Counted from the stretch's first letter, positions 16,789 to 27,301 are shown. The stretch is DNA of 64,000 bases from Pseudomonas tructae (GCF_004214895.1 NZ_CP035952.1:372001-436000), one strand, 5' to 3'. A program made the numbers and translations. The notes: generated by a model from the sequence alone, not told the origin.

Positions 16789-17871
16789 ATGGCCAGACCC
16801 GGATTTCGCCTCGCCGTCTTCGCCACCGTGCTGGCACTGGTTGTCGTGTTGCTCGGTGCCTATACCCGCCTGACCCATGCCGGCCTTGGTTGCCCGGACT
16901 GGCCGGGCTGCTATGGCTTCATCAGCGTACCCAAGAGCGAAGCGCAGTTGGCCCATGCCCAGTTGCACTTCCCCGACACCCCGGTGGAGGCGCACAAGGG
17001 CCGCAACGAAATGCTCCATCGCTATTTTGCCGGCACCCTGGCCCTGGTGATCAGCCTGCTCGCCGTGAAGGCCTGGCGTCGCCGTGGCCGTGACGGCCAG
17101 CCACTAAGGCTGCCCCTGTTGTTGCTCGGCGTGGTGTTCGCCCAGGCAGCCTTCGGCATGTGGACGGTGACCCTCAAGCTCTGGCCGCAAGTGGTCACGG
17201 CGCATTTATTGGGCGGATTTGCCACCTTGAGCCTGTTATTCCTGCTCAGCCTGCGCCTGTCGCGGGCCTTTGCACCCTTGCCCAAACTGCCTTTGAGCGT
17301 GCGCCGGGTGGCGGCGCTGGGGTTACTGGTGGTGATCGGCCAGATCGCCCTGGGCGGCTGGGTCAGCGCCAACTACGCGGCCGTGGCCTGCGTTGATCTG
17401 CCCACTTGCCACGGCCAGTGGTGGCCGCAGGCAGACTTTGCCAACGGCTTTCACCTGACCCAGCACATCGGCCCCAATTACCTTGGCGGCCAACTCGACA
17501 GCGATGCCCGCACCGCGATTCACATGAGTCACCGCCTGGGTGCCTTGTTGGTGACCGCGGTCATGCTGACCCTGAGCTGGAAACTGTATCGCCATGGCCT
17601 GGGCAAGCTGGCCGGATGGGTGCTGCTGGCGCTGGCCGTGCAGGTGAGCCTGGGGATCAGCAACGTGCTGTTGCACTTGCCGCTGGCCGTGGCCGTAGCC
17701 CACAACGCCGGTGGCGCGCTGCTGTTGCTGAGCATGGTGCTGGTCAACTACCGCATCCGCCTGGTTGCCCAGGCCAAAGTCCGTCGGGTCAGCCAGGGTT
17801 GGCGCCTGACTCCGCTGGCCAGCGGTGGAGTCGTTCATTATCTGGGAGATAACTCATGGCGACGCTTCTAA
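16789..17871 (+). CDS. ctaA: Haem A synthase (COX15/CtaA)
   Basis: A 360-residue eight-helix membrane enzyme that oxidises the C8 methyl of haem O to make haem A for the aa3 centre. Signatures are YTRLTHAGLGCPDWPGCYG near the N-terminus, the conserved NEMLHRYFAG histidine, VTAHLLGG, and in the second half ALGGWVSANYAAVACVDLP and HMSHRLGALL. Length is normal. It directly precedes and overlaps the farnesyltransferase gene by 16 bases, so haem O and haem A synthesis are translated as a unit. Confidence 0.95.
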   Translation: MARPGFRLAVFATVLALVVVLLGAYTRLTHAGLGCPDWPGCYGFISVPKSEAQLAHAQLHFPDTPVEAHKGRNEMLHRYFAGTLALVISLLAVKAWRRRGRDGQPLRLPLLLLGVVFAQAAFGMWTVTLKLWPQVVTAHLLGGFATLSLLFLLSLRLSRAFAPLPKLPLSVRRVAALGLLVVIGQIALGGWVSANYAAVACVDLPTCHGQWWPQADFANGFHLTQHIGPNYLGGQLDSDARTAIHMSHRLGALLVTAVMLTLSWKLYRHGLGKLAGWVLLALAVQVSLGISNVLLHLPLAVAVAHNAGGALLLLSMVLVNYRIRLVAQAKVRRVSQGWRLTPLASGGVVHYLGDNSWRRF

Positions 17872-18755
17872 GTGAACGCAGGCTACAAGCGGGCTGGCGC
17901 GACTACCTGGAGCTGACTAAACCCAAGGTGGTGGTGCTGATGCTGATCACCTCGCTGGTCGGCATGTTCCTCGCCACCCGCGCCGGAGTGCCATGGACCA
18001 TCCTGCTGTTCGGCAACCTGGGCATCGCCTGTTGCGCCGGCGGTGCGGCGGTGGTCAATCATGTGGTCGACCGGCGCATCGATGCGCTGATGGCACGCAC
18101 ACACAAGCGCCCGATCGCCGAAGGGCGGGTGGCGCCGGCGGCGGCGCTGACCTTTGCGCTGGTGTTGGCGGTCGTGGGCATGGCATTGCTGCTGGTGTTC
18201 ACCAATGCCCTGACCGCCTGGCTGACCCTGGCCTCGTTGCTGGGCTACGCGGTGATCTACACCGGTTTTCTCAAGCGTGCCACCCCGCAGAACATCGTTA
18301 TCGGCGGCCTGGCGGGCGCTGCACCGCCGCTGCTGGGCTGGGTGGCGATCAGCGGGCACATCAGCGCCGAACCGCTGTTGCTGGTACTGATCATCTTCGC
18401 CTGGACGCCACCGCACTTCTGGGCGCTGGCCATTCACCGCAAGGAGGAATACGCCAAGGCTGATATTCCAATGCTGCCGGTGACCCATGGCGAGCACTAC
18501 ACCAAGGTGCATATCCTGCTGTACACCCTGGTACTGCTGGCGGTCAGCCTGCTGCCCTATGCCATTCACATGAGTGGCCCGTTGTACCTGGCCTGTGCCC
18601 TGGTCCTGGGCGGGCGCTTCCTGCAGTGGGCCTGGGTGTTGTACCGTGGCAGTCGGCCGCACGCGGCGATCAAGACCTTCAAGTACTCTATCTGGTACCT
18701 GCTGTTGCTGTTCATCGCGCTGCTTGTTGACCACTACTTACTGTTGAACCTATGA
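17856..18755 (+). CDS. ctaB: Protoheme IX farnesyltransferase (haem O synthase)
   Basis: A 299-residue UbiA-superfamily membrane enzyme that farnesylates haem B. It has the prenyl-diphosphate motif NHVVDRRIDALMARTHKRP and the second conserved block AWTPPHFWALAIHRKEEY. About eight to nine hydrophobic segments. The start at 17856 overlaps ctaA; GGGAGAT lies upstream. It is the cyoE-type gene of the caa3 cluster, and is followed by the SCO gene with a four-base ATGA overlap. The same enzyme is called cyoE in bo3 operons. Confidence 0.95.
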   Translation: MATLLSERRLQAGWRDYLELTKPKVVVLMLITSLVGMFLATRAGVPWTILLFGNLGIACCAGGAAVVNHVVDRRIDALMARTHKRPIAEGRVAPAAALTFALVLAVVGMALLLVFTNALTAWLTLASLLGYAVIYTGFLKRATPQNIVIGGLAGAAPPLLGWVAISGHISAEPLLLVLIIFAWTPPHFWALAIHRKEEYAKADIPMLPVTHGEHYTKVHILLYTLVLLAVSLLPYAIHMSGPLYLACALVLGGRFLQWAWVLYRGSRPHAAIKTFKYSIWYLLLLFIALLVDHYLLLNL

Positions 18756-19384
18756 CTCGAACCCAGAAAACCGTCTTTATTCTCGTTGCCCTGGTCGCCG
18801 TGATCCTCGGGCTTACTGTCAACAAGGTGCTCAACGGCCGTAGCGAAGGCAACCCGACCGCGCTGATCGATGCTGGCATCATCCTGCTGCCGCAGAGCCG
18901 CACCGTGCCCGCCGTGGAGATGACCGACGAGCAGGGCCAGCCGCTGGTGATGGACGAGCTCAAGGGCAAATGGTCGCTGTTGTTCTTCGGCTACACCTTC
19001 TGCCCGGACATCTGCCCGACTACCCTCGCCCAACTGCGCCAGGTAAAGAGCGAGCTGCCCAAGGAGGCTGTGGAGCGCTTGCAAGTGGTGTTGGTCAGTG
19101 TTGACCCGAACCGCGACACCCCGGCACAACTGAAGCAGTACCTGGGTTATTTCGACAAGGATTTTCGTGGGGTGACCGGCCCGCTGGACAACATCCAGAA
19201 GCTGGCCAATGCGGTGAGCATTCCGTTCATTCCGGCCGATACCAGCAAGCCGAACTACACGGTTGATCACAGTGGCAACCTGGCGCTGTTGGGACCCGAT
19301 GGCAAGCAGCGCGGGTTTATCCGGGCGCCGTTCAACAACCAGAAGCTGGTTGCGCAGTTGCCTGGGCTGGTTAAACGCGATTAA
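18752..19384 (+). CDS. SCO1/SenC family copper chaperone
   Basis: A 210-residue periplasmic protein with an N-terminal membrane anchor (about 8-25) and a thioredoxin-like fold. The copper ligands are visible: Cys84 and Cys88 in FCPDICP and His173 in VDHSGN. FFGYTFCPDICP and VLVSVDPNRDTPAQL are family hallmarks. It inserts copper into CuA of CoxB. It overlaps ctaB by ATGA and is the last gene of the assembly operon; a REP element follows. Confidence 0.94.
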   Translation: MTRTQKTVFILVALVAVILGLTVNKVLNGRSEGNPTALIDAGIILLPQSRTVPAVEMTDEQGQPLVMDELKGKWSLLFFGYTFCPDICPTTLAQLRQVKSELPKEAVERLQVVLVSVDPNRDTPAQLKQYLGYFDKDFRGVTGPLDNIQKLANAVSIPFIPADTSKPNYTVDHSGNLALLGPDGKQRGFIRAPFNNQKLVAQLPGLVKRD

Positions 19385-19388
19385 AAGC

Positions 19389-19468
19389 ATCGCGGGGCAA
19401 GCCCGCTCCCACAGTGATTACCTAATCCTGTGGGAGCGGCGGTGCGACGCCTCGACTTGCCCCGCGAT
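19389..19468. repeat. Long REP-type element (two half-palindromes)
   Basis: ATCGCGGGGCAAG at the left end is answered by CTTGCCCCGCGAT at the right end, and inside lie CTCCCACAG and CTGTGGGAG as a second inverted pair around a 13-base spacer. It fills the space between the convergent SCO and metQ genes. Confidence 0.85.
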
Positions 19469-19479
19469 TACACGATGAC

Positions 19480-20250
19480 TCAGAACGCCGGCTTGACCGC
19501 GCCCTTGTACTTCTCTTCGATGAACTTCTTCACTTCCGGCGTGTGCAGGGCTGCAACCAGCTTCTTCACCGCGTCCGCGTCCTTGTTGTCGGCGCGGGTT
19601 ACCAGGATGTTCACGTAAGGCGAGTCGCTGCCTTCGATGACCAGGGCGTCTTTTTCAGGATTGAGCTTGGCTTCCAGCGCGTAGTTGGTGTTGATCAGCG
19701 CCAGGTCGACCTGGGTCAGCACGCGCGGGATGGTGGCAGCTTCCAGCTCACGGAATTTCAGGTTCTTAGGATTCTCGACGATGTCTTTGACGCTCGAGAG
19801 GATGTTGGTTTTGTCTTTGAGCTTGATCACACCGGCCTTTTCCAGCAGCAGCAAGGCACGGCCGCCGTTGGTGGCGTCGTTGGGGATGACCACGTTGGCC
19901 GTCGACGGCAGCTCGTCGAGCTTCTTGTACTTGCTCGAATAGGCGCCCAGCGGCTCCAGGTGCACACCGGCAACGCTGACCAGACTAGTGCCCTTTGCCT
20001 TGTTGAACTCATCCAGGTACGGCTGGTGCTGGAAGAAGTTGGCGTCCAGGCGTTTTTCGGCCACTTGCACGTTTGGCTGGATGTAGTCGGTGAACACCTT
20101 CACCTTCAAGTCCACGCCTTCTTTGGCCAGGGCCGGTTTGACGAACTCGAGGATCTCGGCGTGCGGCACCGGGGTGGCAGCGACGGTCAGGGTCTCGGCC
20201 TGGGCCGAGAAGGCCGCGACGGCGGCGACAACAGCAAGCAGCTTTTTCAT
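19480..20250 (-). CDS. metQ: MetQ/NlpA family substrate-binding protein
   Basis: A 256-residue periplasmic binding protein for D/L-methionine uptake. The fold motifs VAATPVPHAEIL, VFTDYIQPN, DANFFQHQPYLDEFN and LINTNYAL are typical. The signal peptide (MKKLLAVVAAVAAFSAQAET) ends with AQA and contains no lipobox Cys, whereas many MetQ proteins are lipoproteins; this one is probably soluble. The ATG at 20250 has AAGGAG eight bases upstream; an adjacent TTG is less likely. Third gene of metN-metI-metQ. Confidence 0.92.
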   Translation of the reverse strand: MKKLLAVVAAVAAFSAQAETLTVAATPVPHAEILEFVKPALAKEGVDLKVKVFTDYIQPNVQVAEKRLDANFFQHQPYLDEFNKAKGTSLVSVAGVHLEPLGAYSSKYKKLDELPSTANVVIPNDATNGGRALLLLEKAGVIKLKDKTNILSSVKDIVENPKNLKFRELEAATIPRVLTQVDLALINTNYALEAKLNPEKDALVIEGSDSPYVNILVTRADNKDADAVKKLVAALHTPEVKKFIEEKYKGAVKPAF

Positions 20251-20312
20251 CAAATCACTCCTTGTGAGGGCCGGTCCGGCCCCCGGTGCGTCGGCAGCGC
20301 CGACCCATGGGG

Positions 20313-20984
20313 TTACTTACGGGAAAAATGCACAACCAGTTTGTCGCCCACGCTCTGCAGGACTTGAACCAGTACCAGCAGCAGGACCACGGTGACTACC
20401 ATCACGTCGGTCTGGAAGCGTTGATAACCGAAGCGGATCGCCAGGTCGCCCAGGCCACCGGCGCCCACCACACCGGCCATGGCGGTGTACGACACCAGGG
20501 TAATGGCAGTAACGGTGATGGCCGCGAAGATGCCCGGACGGGCCTCGGGCAGCAAGGCGTTGACGATGATCTGGCGGGTGCTGGCGCCCATCGACTGGGT
20601 GGCCTCGATGATGCCGCGGTCGACTTCACGCAGCGCGGTTTCCACCAGGCGGGCAAAGAACGGTGTGGCACCGACCACCAGCGGCGGGATGGCCCCGGCG
20701 ACGCCCAGCGAGGTACCGGTGATCAGCACGGTGAACGGGATCATCACGATCAGCAGGATGATGAACGGCAGCGAGCGCAGGATGTTCACCACCAGCGACA
20801 ACAGTGCATACACGCCCTTCTGTTCGAACAGCTGGCGCGGACCGCAAAGGAACAGCAGCACGCCCAGGGGCAGGCCGAGCAGCACGGTGAAGAACAGCGA
20901 GCCGAACAGCATGATCATGGTGTCGATCGTGGCCAGCCAGATTTCGGCCCAGTCGACGTTGGCAAAGAAACTCAAGGCGTCCAT
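20313..20984 (-). CDS. metI: Methionine ABC transporter permease
   Basis: A 223-residue inner-membrane permease with five or six helices. The MetI signature TMIMLFGSLFFTVLLGLPLG and the EAA-type loop EATQSMGASTRQIIVNALLP, which contacts the ATPase, are present. Its start overlaps the metN stop by one base (TAATG). It is followed at 62 bases by metQ. Length is normal. Confidence 0.94.
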   Translation of the reverse strand: MDALSFFANVDWAEIWLATIDTMIMLFGSLFFTVLLGLPLGVLLFLCGPRQLFEQKGVYALLSLVVNILRSLPFIILLIVMIPFTVLITGTSLGVAGAIPPLVVGATPFFARLVETALREVDRGIIEATQSMGASTRQIIVNALLPEARPGIFAAITVTAITLVSYTAMAGVVGAGGLGDLAIRFGYQRFQTDVMVVTVVLLLVLVQVLQSVGDKLVVHFSRK

Positions 20985-21991
20985 TAACGCAGTACCTCCA
21001 TATGAACATCAGCTGCAGTGAAGCGGGCGAACGCCGCTTCCATGTCGCCGCCAGTGACGGCCAGGGTCAGCTGCCCATAGGGGGTGTCCTTGATGCGATC
21101 GATACGTCCGGCCAGGATGCTGTAGTCCACACCGGTTTCCCGGGCGACGGTGCCCAGCAGTGGTGCGTAGGTCGAATCGCCCTGGAAGGTCAGGCGCACA
21201 ATGCGCCCTGGTACGTGGGCGAAGTCGTCGCGCTGCTCGTTCTCGTCAACCTGCTCGTCTTCCTGGACGAAGCGCTTGGTGGTCGGGTGCTGCGGGTGCA
21301 GGAACACATCGGCCACCGGGCCTTGTTCGACGATCCGTCCAGCGTCCATTACGGCCACGCGATCACAGACCCGGCGAATCACGTCCATTTCATGGGTGAT
21401 CAGCACGATGGTCAGCTTCAGTTCGCGGTTGATCTCGGCCAGCAACTGCAGCACCGAGGCCGTGGTCTGCGGGTCGAGGGCGCTGGTGGCCTCGTCACAC
21501 AACAGGATCTTCGGCTTGGTGGCCAGGGCGCGGGCGATGCCGACGCGCTGCTTCTGACCGCCGGAGAGCTGCGCCGGGTATTTCTTCGCGTGATCGGCCA
21601 GGCCGACACGGGCCAGCAGTTCGTTGACGCGGGTGTCGATTTCCTTGCGCGACAGTTGGCCTGCCAGGGTCAGTGGCAAGGCCACGTTGTCGGCGACTGT
21701 CTTGGAGGCCAGCAAGTTGAAGTGCTGGAAGATCATCCCGACTTGCTGGCGGAATCGCCGCAGGTCGTTGGCGTTGAACGCAGTGACGTCTTCGCCGTCG
21801 ACGATGATCTTGCCGCCGCTCGGCGCTTCCAGGCGGTTGATCAGGCGCAGCAGGGTACTTTTACCGGCGCCGGAATGGCCGATCAGCCCGAACACCTGGC
21901 CGTCTTCGACGCTCAGGTTGGTCGGGTGCAGTGCGGGGATATCCCTACCGGCGACGCGGTAGGTCTTGTGGACATTTTGAAACTCGATCAC
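20984..21991 (-). CDS. metN: Methionine ABC transporter ATP-binding protein
   Basis: A 335-residue ATPase. Walker A is GHSGAGKST, the signature is LSGGQKQR, Walker B is [13 protein letters not shown], and the C-terminal NIL domain (about 260-335) mediates methionine feedback inhibition in the E. coli protein. First gene of the metNIQ operon, divergent from katE across about 225 bases. A methionine-responsive site upstream was looked for and not identified. Confidence 0.95.
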   Translation of the reverse strand: MIEFQNVHKTYRVAGRDIPALHPTNLSVEDGQVFGLIGHSGAGKSTLLRLINRLEAPSGGKIIVDGEDVTAFNANDLRRFRQQVGMIFQHFNLLASKTVADNVALPLTLAGQLSRKEIDTRVNELLARVGLADHAKKYPAQLSGGQKQRVGIARALATKPKILLCDEATSALDPQTTASVLQLLAEINRELKLTIVLITHEMDVIRRVCDRVAVMDAGRIVEQGPVADVFLHPQHPTTKRFVQEDEQVDENEQRDDFAHVPGRIVRLTFQGDSTYAPLLGTVARETGVDYSILAGRIDRIKDTPYGQLTLAVTGGDMEAAFARFTAADVHMEVLR

Positions 21992-22088
21992 GTAGCGAAC
22001 CTTGTGGGGCGCATGGGAATAGGGGCAGCTGTTGGCCGGGCGCGCATTTTAGCCTGTTCGTATAGAGGTTCTTAGCATTTATTTCGCA

Positions 22089-22128
22089 ATTGACCAATGC
22101 TACTGGAATAACGCGATCAGTGGTCAAT
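22089..22128. promoter_or_regulatory. Spaced inverted repeat between metN and katE
   Basis: ATTGACCA (22089-22096) and TGGTCAAT (22121-22128) are perfect 8-base inverted copies with a 24-base spacer, i.e. 32 bases centre to centre, about three helical turns. The position between divergent genes fits a regulator binding pair. The regulator is unknown. Confidence 0.45.
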
Positions 22129-22217
22129 CCGAAGGAACGCCTGCGGGGGGCATCAGTCACTAGTGGATAAGGCCCACCGTGGGGTCGAACCGCAGATTGA
22201 GTGAGGAGAGCACACTG

Positions 22218-24356
22218 ATGCCCAGCAAGAACAACCCTCCCAAGCAAAGCCAACTCGCCGGCACCCAGACCCCGGACCGGGCCAACACCAATGCCAAGCT
22301 GCAAAGCCTGGAAGCTGTTCGCAGTGACGCCACAGGTCAGGCGCTGCGTACCAATCAGGGGGTCAAGGTTGCCGACAACCAGAACACCCTCAAAGCCGGT
22401 GAACGTGGCCCGTCCCTGCTGGAAGACTTCATCATGCGTGAAAAGATCACGCATTTTGACCATGAGCGTATTCCAGAGCGCATCGTCCATGCCCGCGGTA
22501 CCGGGGCCCATGGTTATTTCCAGGCCTATGAATCCCATGCTGCGCTGAGCAAGGCCGGTTTTCTTCAGGACCCGGAAAAGATCACCCCGGTGTTCGTGCG
22601 CTTTTCCACCGTTCAGGGCCCGCGAGGTTCGGGCGACACGGTGCGTGATGTGCGTGGTTTTGCCGTCAAGTTCTTTACCGATGAAGGTAACTTCGATCTG
22701 GTTGGCAACAACATGCCGGTGTTTTTCATTCAGGATGCCATCAAGTTTCCCGACTTCGTCCATGCGGTGAAACCTGAACCGCACAACGAAATGCCTACCG
22801 GTGGCTCAGCCCATGACACCTTCTGGGACTTTGTCTCGCTGGTGCCGGAGTCGGCGCACATGGTGATCTGGGCGATGTCCGACCGCGCCATCCCGAAAAG
22901 CCTGCGCACCATGCAGGGTTTTGGCGTGCACACTTTTCGGCTGGTCAATGCCCAAGGCAAGTCGAGCTTCGTCAAGTTTCACTGGAAACCCAAGGCAGGC
23001 GTCTGTTCGCTGCTGTGGGACGAAGCGCAGAAACTGGCCGGTAAAGATGCCGACTACCATCGTCGCGACCTCTGGGAAGCGATCGAAACCGGTAATTACC
23101 CGGAATGGGAGTTTGGTGTGCAAATCGTCGCCGAAGAAGATGAGCACAGGTTCGACTTCGACCTGCTCGACCCGACCAAGCTCATCCCTGAAGAGCTGGT
23201 GCCAGTGACGCCCCTGGGCAAGATGGTGCTCAACCGCAACCCGGATAATTTCTTTGCCGAAACCGAACAGGTCGCCTTCTGTCCTGGGCATATCGTCCCC
23301 GGCATCGACTTTTCCAACGACCCGCTGCTGCAGGGCCGGTTGTTTTCCTACACCGACACCCAGATCAGCCGGCTCGGCGGGCCGAACTTCCACGAGATCC
23401 CGATCAACCGCCCGCTGGCGCCCAACCACAACGGTCAGCGTGATGCCCTGCATCGCACCACCCTGGACAAGGGCCGGGCTTCCTATGAGCCGAACTCGAT
23501 CGACGGTGGCTGGCCGAAAGAGACGCCGCCAGCGGCAGTCGATGGCGGCTTCGAGTCGTATCCGCAGCGGATCGAGGCGCACAAGGTGCGCCAGCGCAGC
23601 CCGTCGTTTGCCGACCATTTCTCCCAGGCGCGGCTGTTCTTCCAGAGCATGAGTCCGACCGAGCAGGAACACATCATCAGTGCCTACAGCTTCGAGCTGA
23701 GCAAGGTTGAGCGGGCGTTCATCCGTGCCCGCCAGGTGAATGAGATACTCGCCAACATCGACCTGAAGCTTGCAGCGCGAGTGGCGGCGAACCTGGGCCT
23801 GCCAGCGCCGAAAAACGGCACGGTGGATGTACCTAAAACAGGCCTTGAAGAGTCGCCGGCGTTGAGCCAGATGAACCTGCTGGGCGAAGGCATCAAGGGT
23901 CGTAAAGTGGCGGTGCTGGTGGCCGATGGCGTGGATGGCGCCAGTGTCGATCGCCTGGTCAAGGCGCTGCAAGCCCAAAGCGCGCAGATCAAGATCCTTG
24001 GTCCGACCTCGGCGCCAGTAAAAACCGCCCAGGGTAAGCTGTTGGCAGTGGATGCCTCGATGGAAGGCATGCCTTCGGTGCTCTTCGATGCGGTCTGGGT
24101 GTCGGGCGGCAAGGCCTCGTTACAGGCTTTGGCCGGTGATGGTGTAGCGATGCACTTCGTGCTTGAAGCCTACAAGCATCTCAAACCCATGGGCCTGGCC
24201 AGCGAGGCGCACCCCATACTCGACACGCTAGGGCTCAAGATCGACAGCGGCTTGCTGCTGGGCAACGATGAAAAAGCCTACCAGGCCTTCATCACTGCCA
24301 TCGGCAAGCATCGGGTGTGGGAGCGTGAGGCAGCAGCGAAAGCCGTTCCGGCCTGA
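22218..24356 (+). CDS. katE: Catalase HPII, large-subunit monofunctional catalase
   Basis: A 712-residue cytosolic haem catalase of clade 2. The active-site His is His91 in [16 protein letters not shown], the Asn lies in [13 protein letters not shown], and the proximal Tyr in [14 protein letters not shown]. The C-terminal 150 residues ([18 protein letters not shown] and on) form the DJ-1/PfpI-like flavodoxin domain that distinguishes the large catalases. The N-terminal 60 residues form the extended arm. GTGAGGAGAG precedes the ATG at 22218. RpoS control is usual for this gene; I could not fix the promoter. Confidence 0.96.
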   Translation: MPSKNNPPKQSQLAGTQTPDRANTNAKLQSLEAVRSDATGQALRTNQGVKVADNQNTLKAGERGPSLLEDFIMREKITHFDHERIPERIVHARGTGAHGYFQAYESHAALSKAGFLQDPEKITPVFVRFSTVQGPRGSGDTVRDVRGFAVKFFTDEGNFDLVGNNMPVFFIQDAIKFPDFVHAVKPEPHNEMPTGGSAHDTFWDFVSLVPESAHMVIWAMSDRAIPKSLRTMQGFGVHTFRLVNAQGKSSFVKFHWKPKAGVCSLLWDEAQKLAGKDADYHRRDLWEAIETGNYPEWEFGVQIVAEEDEHRFDFDLLDPTKLIPEELVPVTPLGKMVLNRNPDNFFAETEQVAFCPGHIVPGIDFSNDPLLQGRLFSYTDTQISRLGGPNFHEIPINRPLAPNHNGQRDALHRTTLDKGRASYEPNSIDGGWPKETPPAAVDGGFESYPQRIEAHKVRQRSPSFADHFSQARLFFQSMSPTEQEHIISAYSFELSKVERAFIRARQVNEILANIDLKLAARVAANLGLPAPKNGTVDVPKTGLEESPALSQMNLLGEGIKGRKVAVLVADGVDGASVDRLVKALQAQSAQIKILGPTSAPVKTAQGKLLAVDASMEGMPSVLFDAVWVSGGKASLQALAGDGVAMHFVLEAYKHLKPMGLASEAHPILDTLGLKIDSGLLLGNDEKAYQAFITAIGKHRVWEREAAAKAVPA

Positions 24357-24366
24357 AGGTGCAATC

Positions 24367-24386
24367 GGGTGCCCACCTGGGCACCC
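24367..24386. terminator. Hairpin after katE
   Basis: GGGTGCCCA and TGGGCACCC form a perfect 9-base stem with a 2-base gap, directly between the convergent katE and lipoprotein genes. The T-run is weak, so this is a likely but not certain terminator for both. Confidence 0.55.
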
Positions 24387-24392
24387 TTGGGG

Positions 24393-25106
24393 TTACGGGC
24401 GGCGCGGGATCAATACGGCCTGGGCAGGCTGGTTGCGATGAATCTCGTGGCGCTGCTGCAAGGTAAACGTGCGGTCGATTTTTTTCACGCGTTTGCCCAA
24501 CAGGGTTTGCAACCAGGGTGCGTCTTGCGTGCGCGGCACCTGAAACACCACGTCGCACTGGTAGTTCACGACATCGCTGGCGATGTCATCCAGTTGTTTG
24601 CGCATCTCACGAATGTTCGTGGTTTTTAGCGCAATCACAGTGCTCGGTGCGGTCGGGTCGATCAGCTTGGCGGCCGGACGGGCTTCGGCGGCTTTGAGCG
24701 CCGCCTCAGCCTTGTCCAGCTCGGCCTTGCGCGCTTGGGTGATCGCGCCGTTGACGCCGCCGGTGAGCGCTGGAGCCTTGGGCATCAAGGCACGGGCGCG
24801 GGCCAGGGCGGTAGCGGCGGCATTCACATCGCCCTTTTGCAGGACGATCTGGCTGCGTTGCAGATAGGCTTCGGCCAACTGACGCTGGTATTGCTCGATC
24901 CGGCTGTCATTGGGCGCCTGGCTTTGCAGGGTGGCGAGCTGGTCTTCGGCAGTGGCCAGCTCACTGCTGGCAATGCTTTGCTCCAGCTGCTGCCAGGCAT
25001 CAGGCTGGGCAGTCCCGGCAGCGTTGTCGGCCGGGGTGCTGGAGCACGCGGCAAGGATCAGCGAAAACGCGGCAAGGAGCAGATAACGGGAGGCGAACGG
25101 CTTCAT
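24393..25106 (-). CDS. PA5502-type lipoprotein
   Basis: A 237-residue lipoprotein: signal peptide with lipobox LAAC (Cys about residue 21), then a long helical, alanine/glutamine-rich region (about 35-165, tetratricopeptide-like or coiled coil), and a C-terminal domain (LIDPTAPSTVIALKTTNIRE and on). I recall the same gene next to znuB in P. aeruginosa (PA5502). It is transcribed in the same direction as zur-znuCB, 132 bases after znuB. Function is unknown; a periplasmic scaffold role is only a guess. Confidence 0.82.
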   Translation of the reverse strand: MKPFASRYLLLAAFSLILAACSSTPADNAAGTAQPDAWQQLEQSIASSELATAEDQLATLQSQAPNDSRIEQYQRQLAEAYLQRSQIVLQKGDVNAAATALARARALMPKAPALTGGVNGAITQARKAELDKAEAALKAAEARPAAKLIDPTAPSTVIALKTTNIREMRKQLDDIASDVVNYQCDVVFQVPRTQDAPWLQTLLGKRVKKIDRTFTLQQRHEIHRNQPAQAVLIPRRP

Positions 25107-25238
25107 TCCTGCGACTCTCTATTTGCGCAAAAAGCGAGCAAGTCTACACCCAGTCCGCAGACTCGAAAATAACTCTTCAGGTGCCTGTGCGTTTTTAACT
25201 GTCGCAGGGTGCAACCACGGCGGCTGCACCCCTGGCCC

Positions 25239-26021
25239 TCAGCGCCGGGGCAGTGCCAGGCTCAGCAAGAATAGCACCGCGGCGCAGACCACGATGGACG
25301 GGCCGGCTGGCGTGTCCTTGAACCACGACAGCGCCAGGCCGCCGCATACCGCAGTAACCCCCAGCAGGCTGGCGCCCAGGGCCATTTGCTCTGGTGAGCG
25401 GGCGTGACGTTGCGCCGCAGCGGCGGGAATGATCAGCAGCGACGTGATCAGCAGCACGCCGACGATCTTCATTGCCACGGCGATCACCACGGCGATCAGC
25501 AGCATCAGTGCTAGGCGCAATGCAGCGACCGGCAAGCCTTCGACCATGGCCAGTTCCTCATGCACGGTGACCGCCAGCAATGGCCGCCACAACGCGACCA
25601 GCAACAGCAGCACCGCCGCGCTGCCACCGAGAATCCAGGCAAGATCCCCCGGGCTGATCGCCAGCAGGTCGCCAAACAGGTAGGCCATCAGATCGATGCG
25701 CACATCGTGCATGAAGCTCAGCACCACGAGGCCGAGGGACAATGTACTGGGTGCGAGAATCCCCAGCAGGGTGTCGGACGCCAGTGGCTGGCGCTGTTGC
25801 AGGGTCACCAGCAGGATGGCCAGCAACAGGCAGCCGACCGTCACTGCCAGGGCGGGGCTGACATCCAGCACAAAGCCCAGGGCCACGCCGAGCAGCGCGG
25901 CATGGGACAGGGTATCGCCAAAGTAGGCCATGCGCCGCCACACCACGAAGGAGCCCAGAGGGCCTGCAACCAGTGCCAGCGCCAGGCCTGCGAGCAGGGC
26001 GTAAAGCAGAAAATCAGCCAT
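25239..26021 (-). CDS. znuB: Zinc ABC transporter permease
   Basis: A 260-residue permease with about eight helices, starting [20 protein letters not shown], with [17 protein letters not shown] as the family signature. The ATG at 26021 overlaps the end of znuC by 8 bases, supporting coupled translation; the longer open frame runs antiparallel to nothing useful and lies inside znuC. Third gene of zur-znuC-znuB. Confidence 0.93.
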   Translation of the reverse strand: MADFLLYALLAGLALALVAGPLGSFVVWRRMAYFGDTLSHAALLGVALGFVLDVSPALAVTVGCLLLAILLVTLQQRQPLASDTLLGILAPSTLSLGLVVLSFMHDVRIDLMAYLFGDLLAISPGDLAWILGGSAAVLLLLVALWRPLLAVTVHEELAMVEGLPVAALRLALMLLIAVVIAVAMKIVGVLLITSLLIIPAAAAQRHARSPEQMALGASLLGVTAVCGGLALSWFKDTPAGPSIVVCAAVLFLLSLALPRR

Positions 26022-26793
26022 GCTTGCAGTGATCTCCGTGAACATGGCCGCCTTTGGCCGGGGCAACCACCGAACCATGCAGGTCGTGGGCGTGGTCGTG
26101 ATGGTGGTGATAAATCGCAAGGCTCGGCGCGTTGCTGCCGAACAGCTCGACGAAGGCCGGGTCGCCGCTGACCTGCTCCGGGTGGCCGGAACAGCAAACG
26201 TGACGGTTCAGGCAGACCACCTGGTCGGTGGTGCTCATGACCAGGTGCAGATCGTGGGAAACCATCAACACGCCGCAGCCATGGCGATCGCGCAGGCGGG
26301 TGATCAGGCTGTACAGCTCGGACTGGCCGGCAACGTCGACGCCCTGCACCGGTTCATCGAGCACAAGCAATTCGGGCTCGCGCAACAGCGCTCGAGCCAG
26401 CAGTACGCGCTGCATCTCACCGCCGGAAATACCCTGGATCGGGTTGTCGATGACCTGTTCGGCGCCGACTTCCTTGAGCGCCGACAATGCGGCCGCACGG
26501 TCTACGCCGGGTACCAGGCGCAAGAAGCGCAGTACCGAGAGCGGCAGGGTGGCATCGACCTGAAGCTTTTGCGGCATGTAGCCAATGCGCAGCCGCGGTT
26601 TGCGCCAGACCGTGCCGCTATGGGGTTTGAGCAGGCCCAGCACGGCGCGAACCAGGGTAGTCTTGCCAGCGCCGTTGGGGCCGATCAGGGTGACGATTTG
26701 CCCGGGCTCGACAGCCAGGTCAATGCTGTCGAGCACCGCCTGGCCGGCGAAGCTGACGCCGACCTGTTCGAGGCGAATCAGCGCGTTGCTCAT
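26014..26793 (-). CDS. znuC: Zinc ABC transporter ATP-binding protein
   Basis: A 259-residue ATPase: Walker [10 protein letters not shown], signature ISGGEMQRV, Walker [13 protein letters not shown], and the H-loop VSHDLH. The C-terminal tail has a histidine cluster ([13 protein letters not shown]) and ends [10 protein letters not shown], likely zinc-binding. The ATG at 26793 overlaps the zur stop as ATGA; an upstream in-frame start would lie deep within zur and is rejected. Confidence 0.94.
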   Translation of the reverse strand: MSNALIRLEQVGVSFAGQAVLDSIDLAVEPGQIVTLIGPNGAGKTTLVRAVLGLLKPHSGTVWRKPRLRIGYMPQKLQVDATLPLSVLRFLRLVPGVDRAAALSALKEVGAEQVIDNPIQGISGGEMQRVLLARALLREPELLVLDEPVQGVDVAGQSELYSLITRLRDRHGCGVLMVSHDLHLVMSTTDQVVCLNRHVCCSGHPEQVSGDPAFVELFGSNAPSLAIYHHHHDHAHDLHGSVVAPAKGGHVHGDHCKHG

Positions 26794-27275
26794 CAGGCGC
26801 TCCGGCAGTTGCTGCACAGGCCGACCACTTCGACCGTCTGTGCTTCGACGCGGAATCCGACCTCGTGGGCGCTGGCGACAATGGCGTCGCTGATGGAGCT
26901 TTGTTCAAGCTCGATGGCCACGTGGCATTCGCGGCAGATCAGGAACTGGCCCTGGTGCGCGTGCTCGGGGTGGCTGCAGCCGATAAAGGCGTTGAGCGAG
27001 GCAATGCGGTGCACCAGGCTGTTTTCCAGGAGAAAATCCAGCGCGCGGTACACGGTGGGCGGCGCTGCCCGGCGGCCATCCTGTTCGCTCAGTACGGCGA
27101 GGATATCGTAGGCGCCCAGCGGCTTGTGGCTCTGCCACACCAGTTCCAGCACCCGTCGGCGCAAGGCGGTCAGGCGCACACCCTGGCGTGCGCACAGCGC
27201 ATCGGCCTCGGCCAGGGCGCTGTGCACGCAATGGGAGTGGTCGTGGGGGCGGTTGGCCAGCGGGGTTTTAGGCAT
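26793..27275 (-). CDS. zur: Zinc uptake regulator, Fur family
   Basis: A 160-residue dimeric repressor. An N-terminal winged helix ([27 protein letters not shown]) precedes a metal-binding dimerisation domain with CREC and CSNC zinc-binding cysteine pairs. The N-terminus is histidine-rich ([10 protein letters not shown]). It is first in the zur-znuC-znuB operon and divergent from znuA, so it can repress both transcripts through the site at 27302-27314. Confidence 0.93.
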   Translation of the reverse strand: MPKTPLANRPHDHSHCVHSALAEADALCARQGVRLTALRRRVLELVWQSHKPLGAYDILAVLSEQDGRRAAPPTVYRALDFLLENSLVHRIASLNAFIGCSHPEHAHQGQFLICRECHVAIELEQSSISDAIVASAHEVGFRVEAQTVEVVGLCSNCRSA

Positions 27276-27301
27276 GAGCGGCGACGGTTCTGATTGGAGA
27301 C

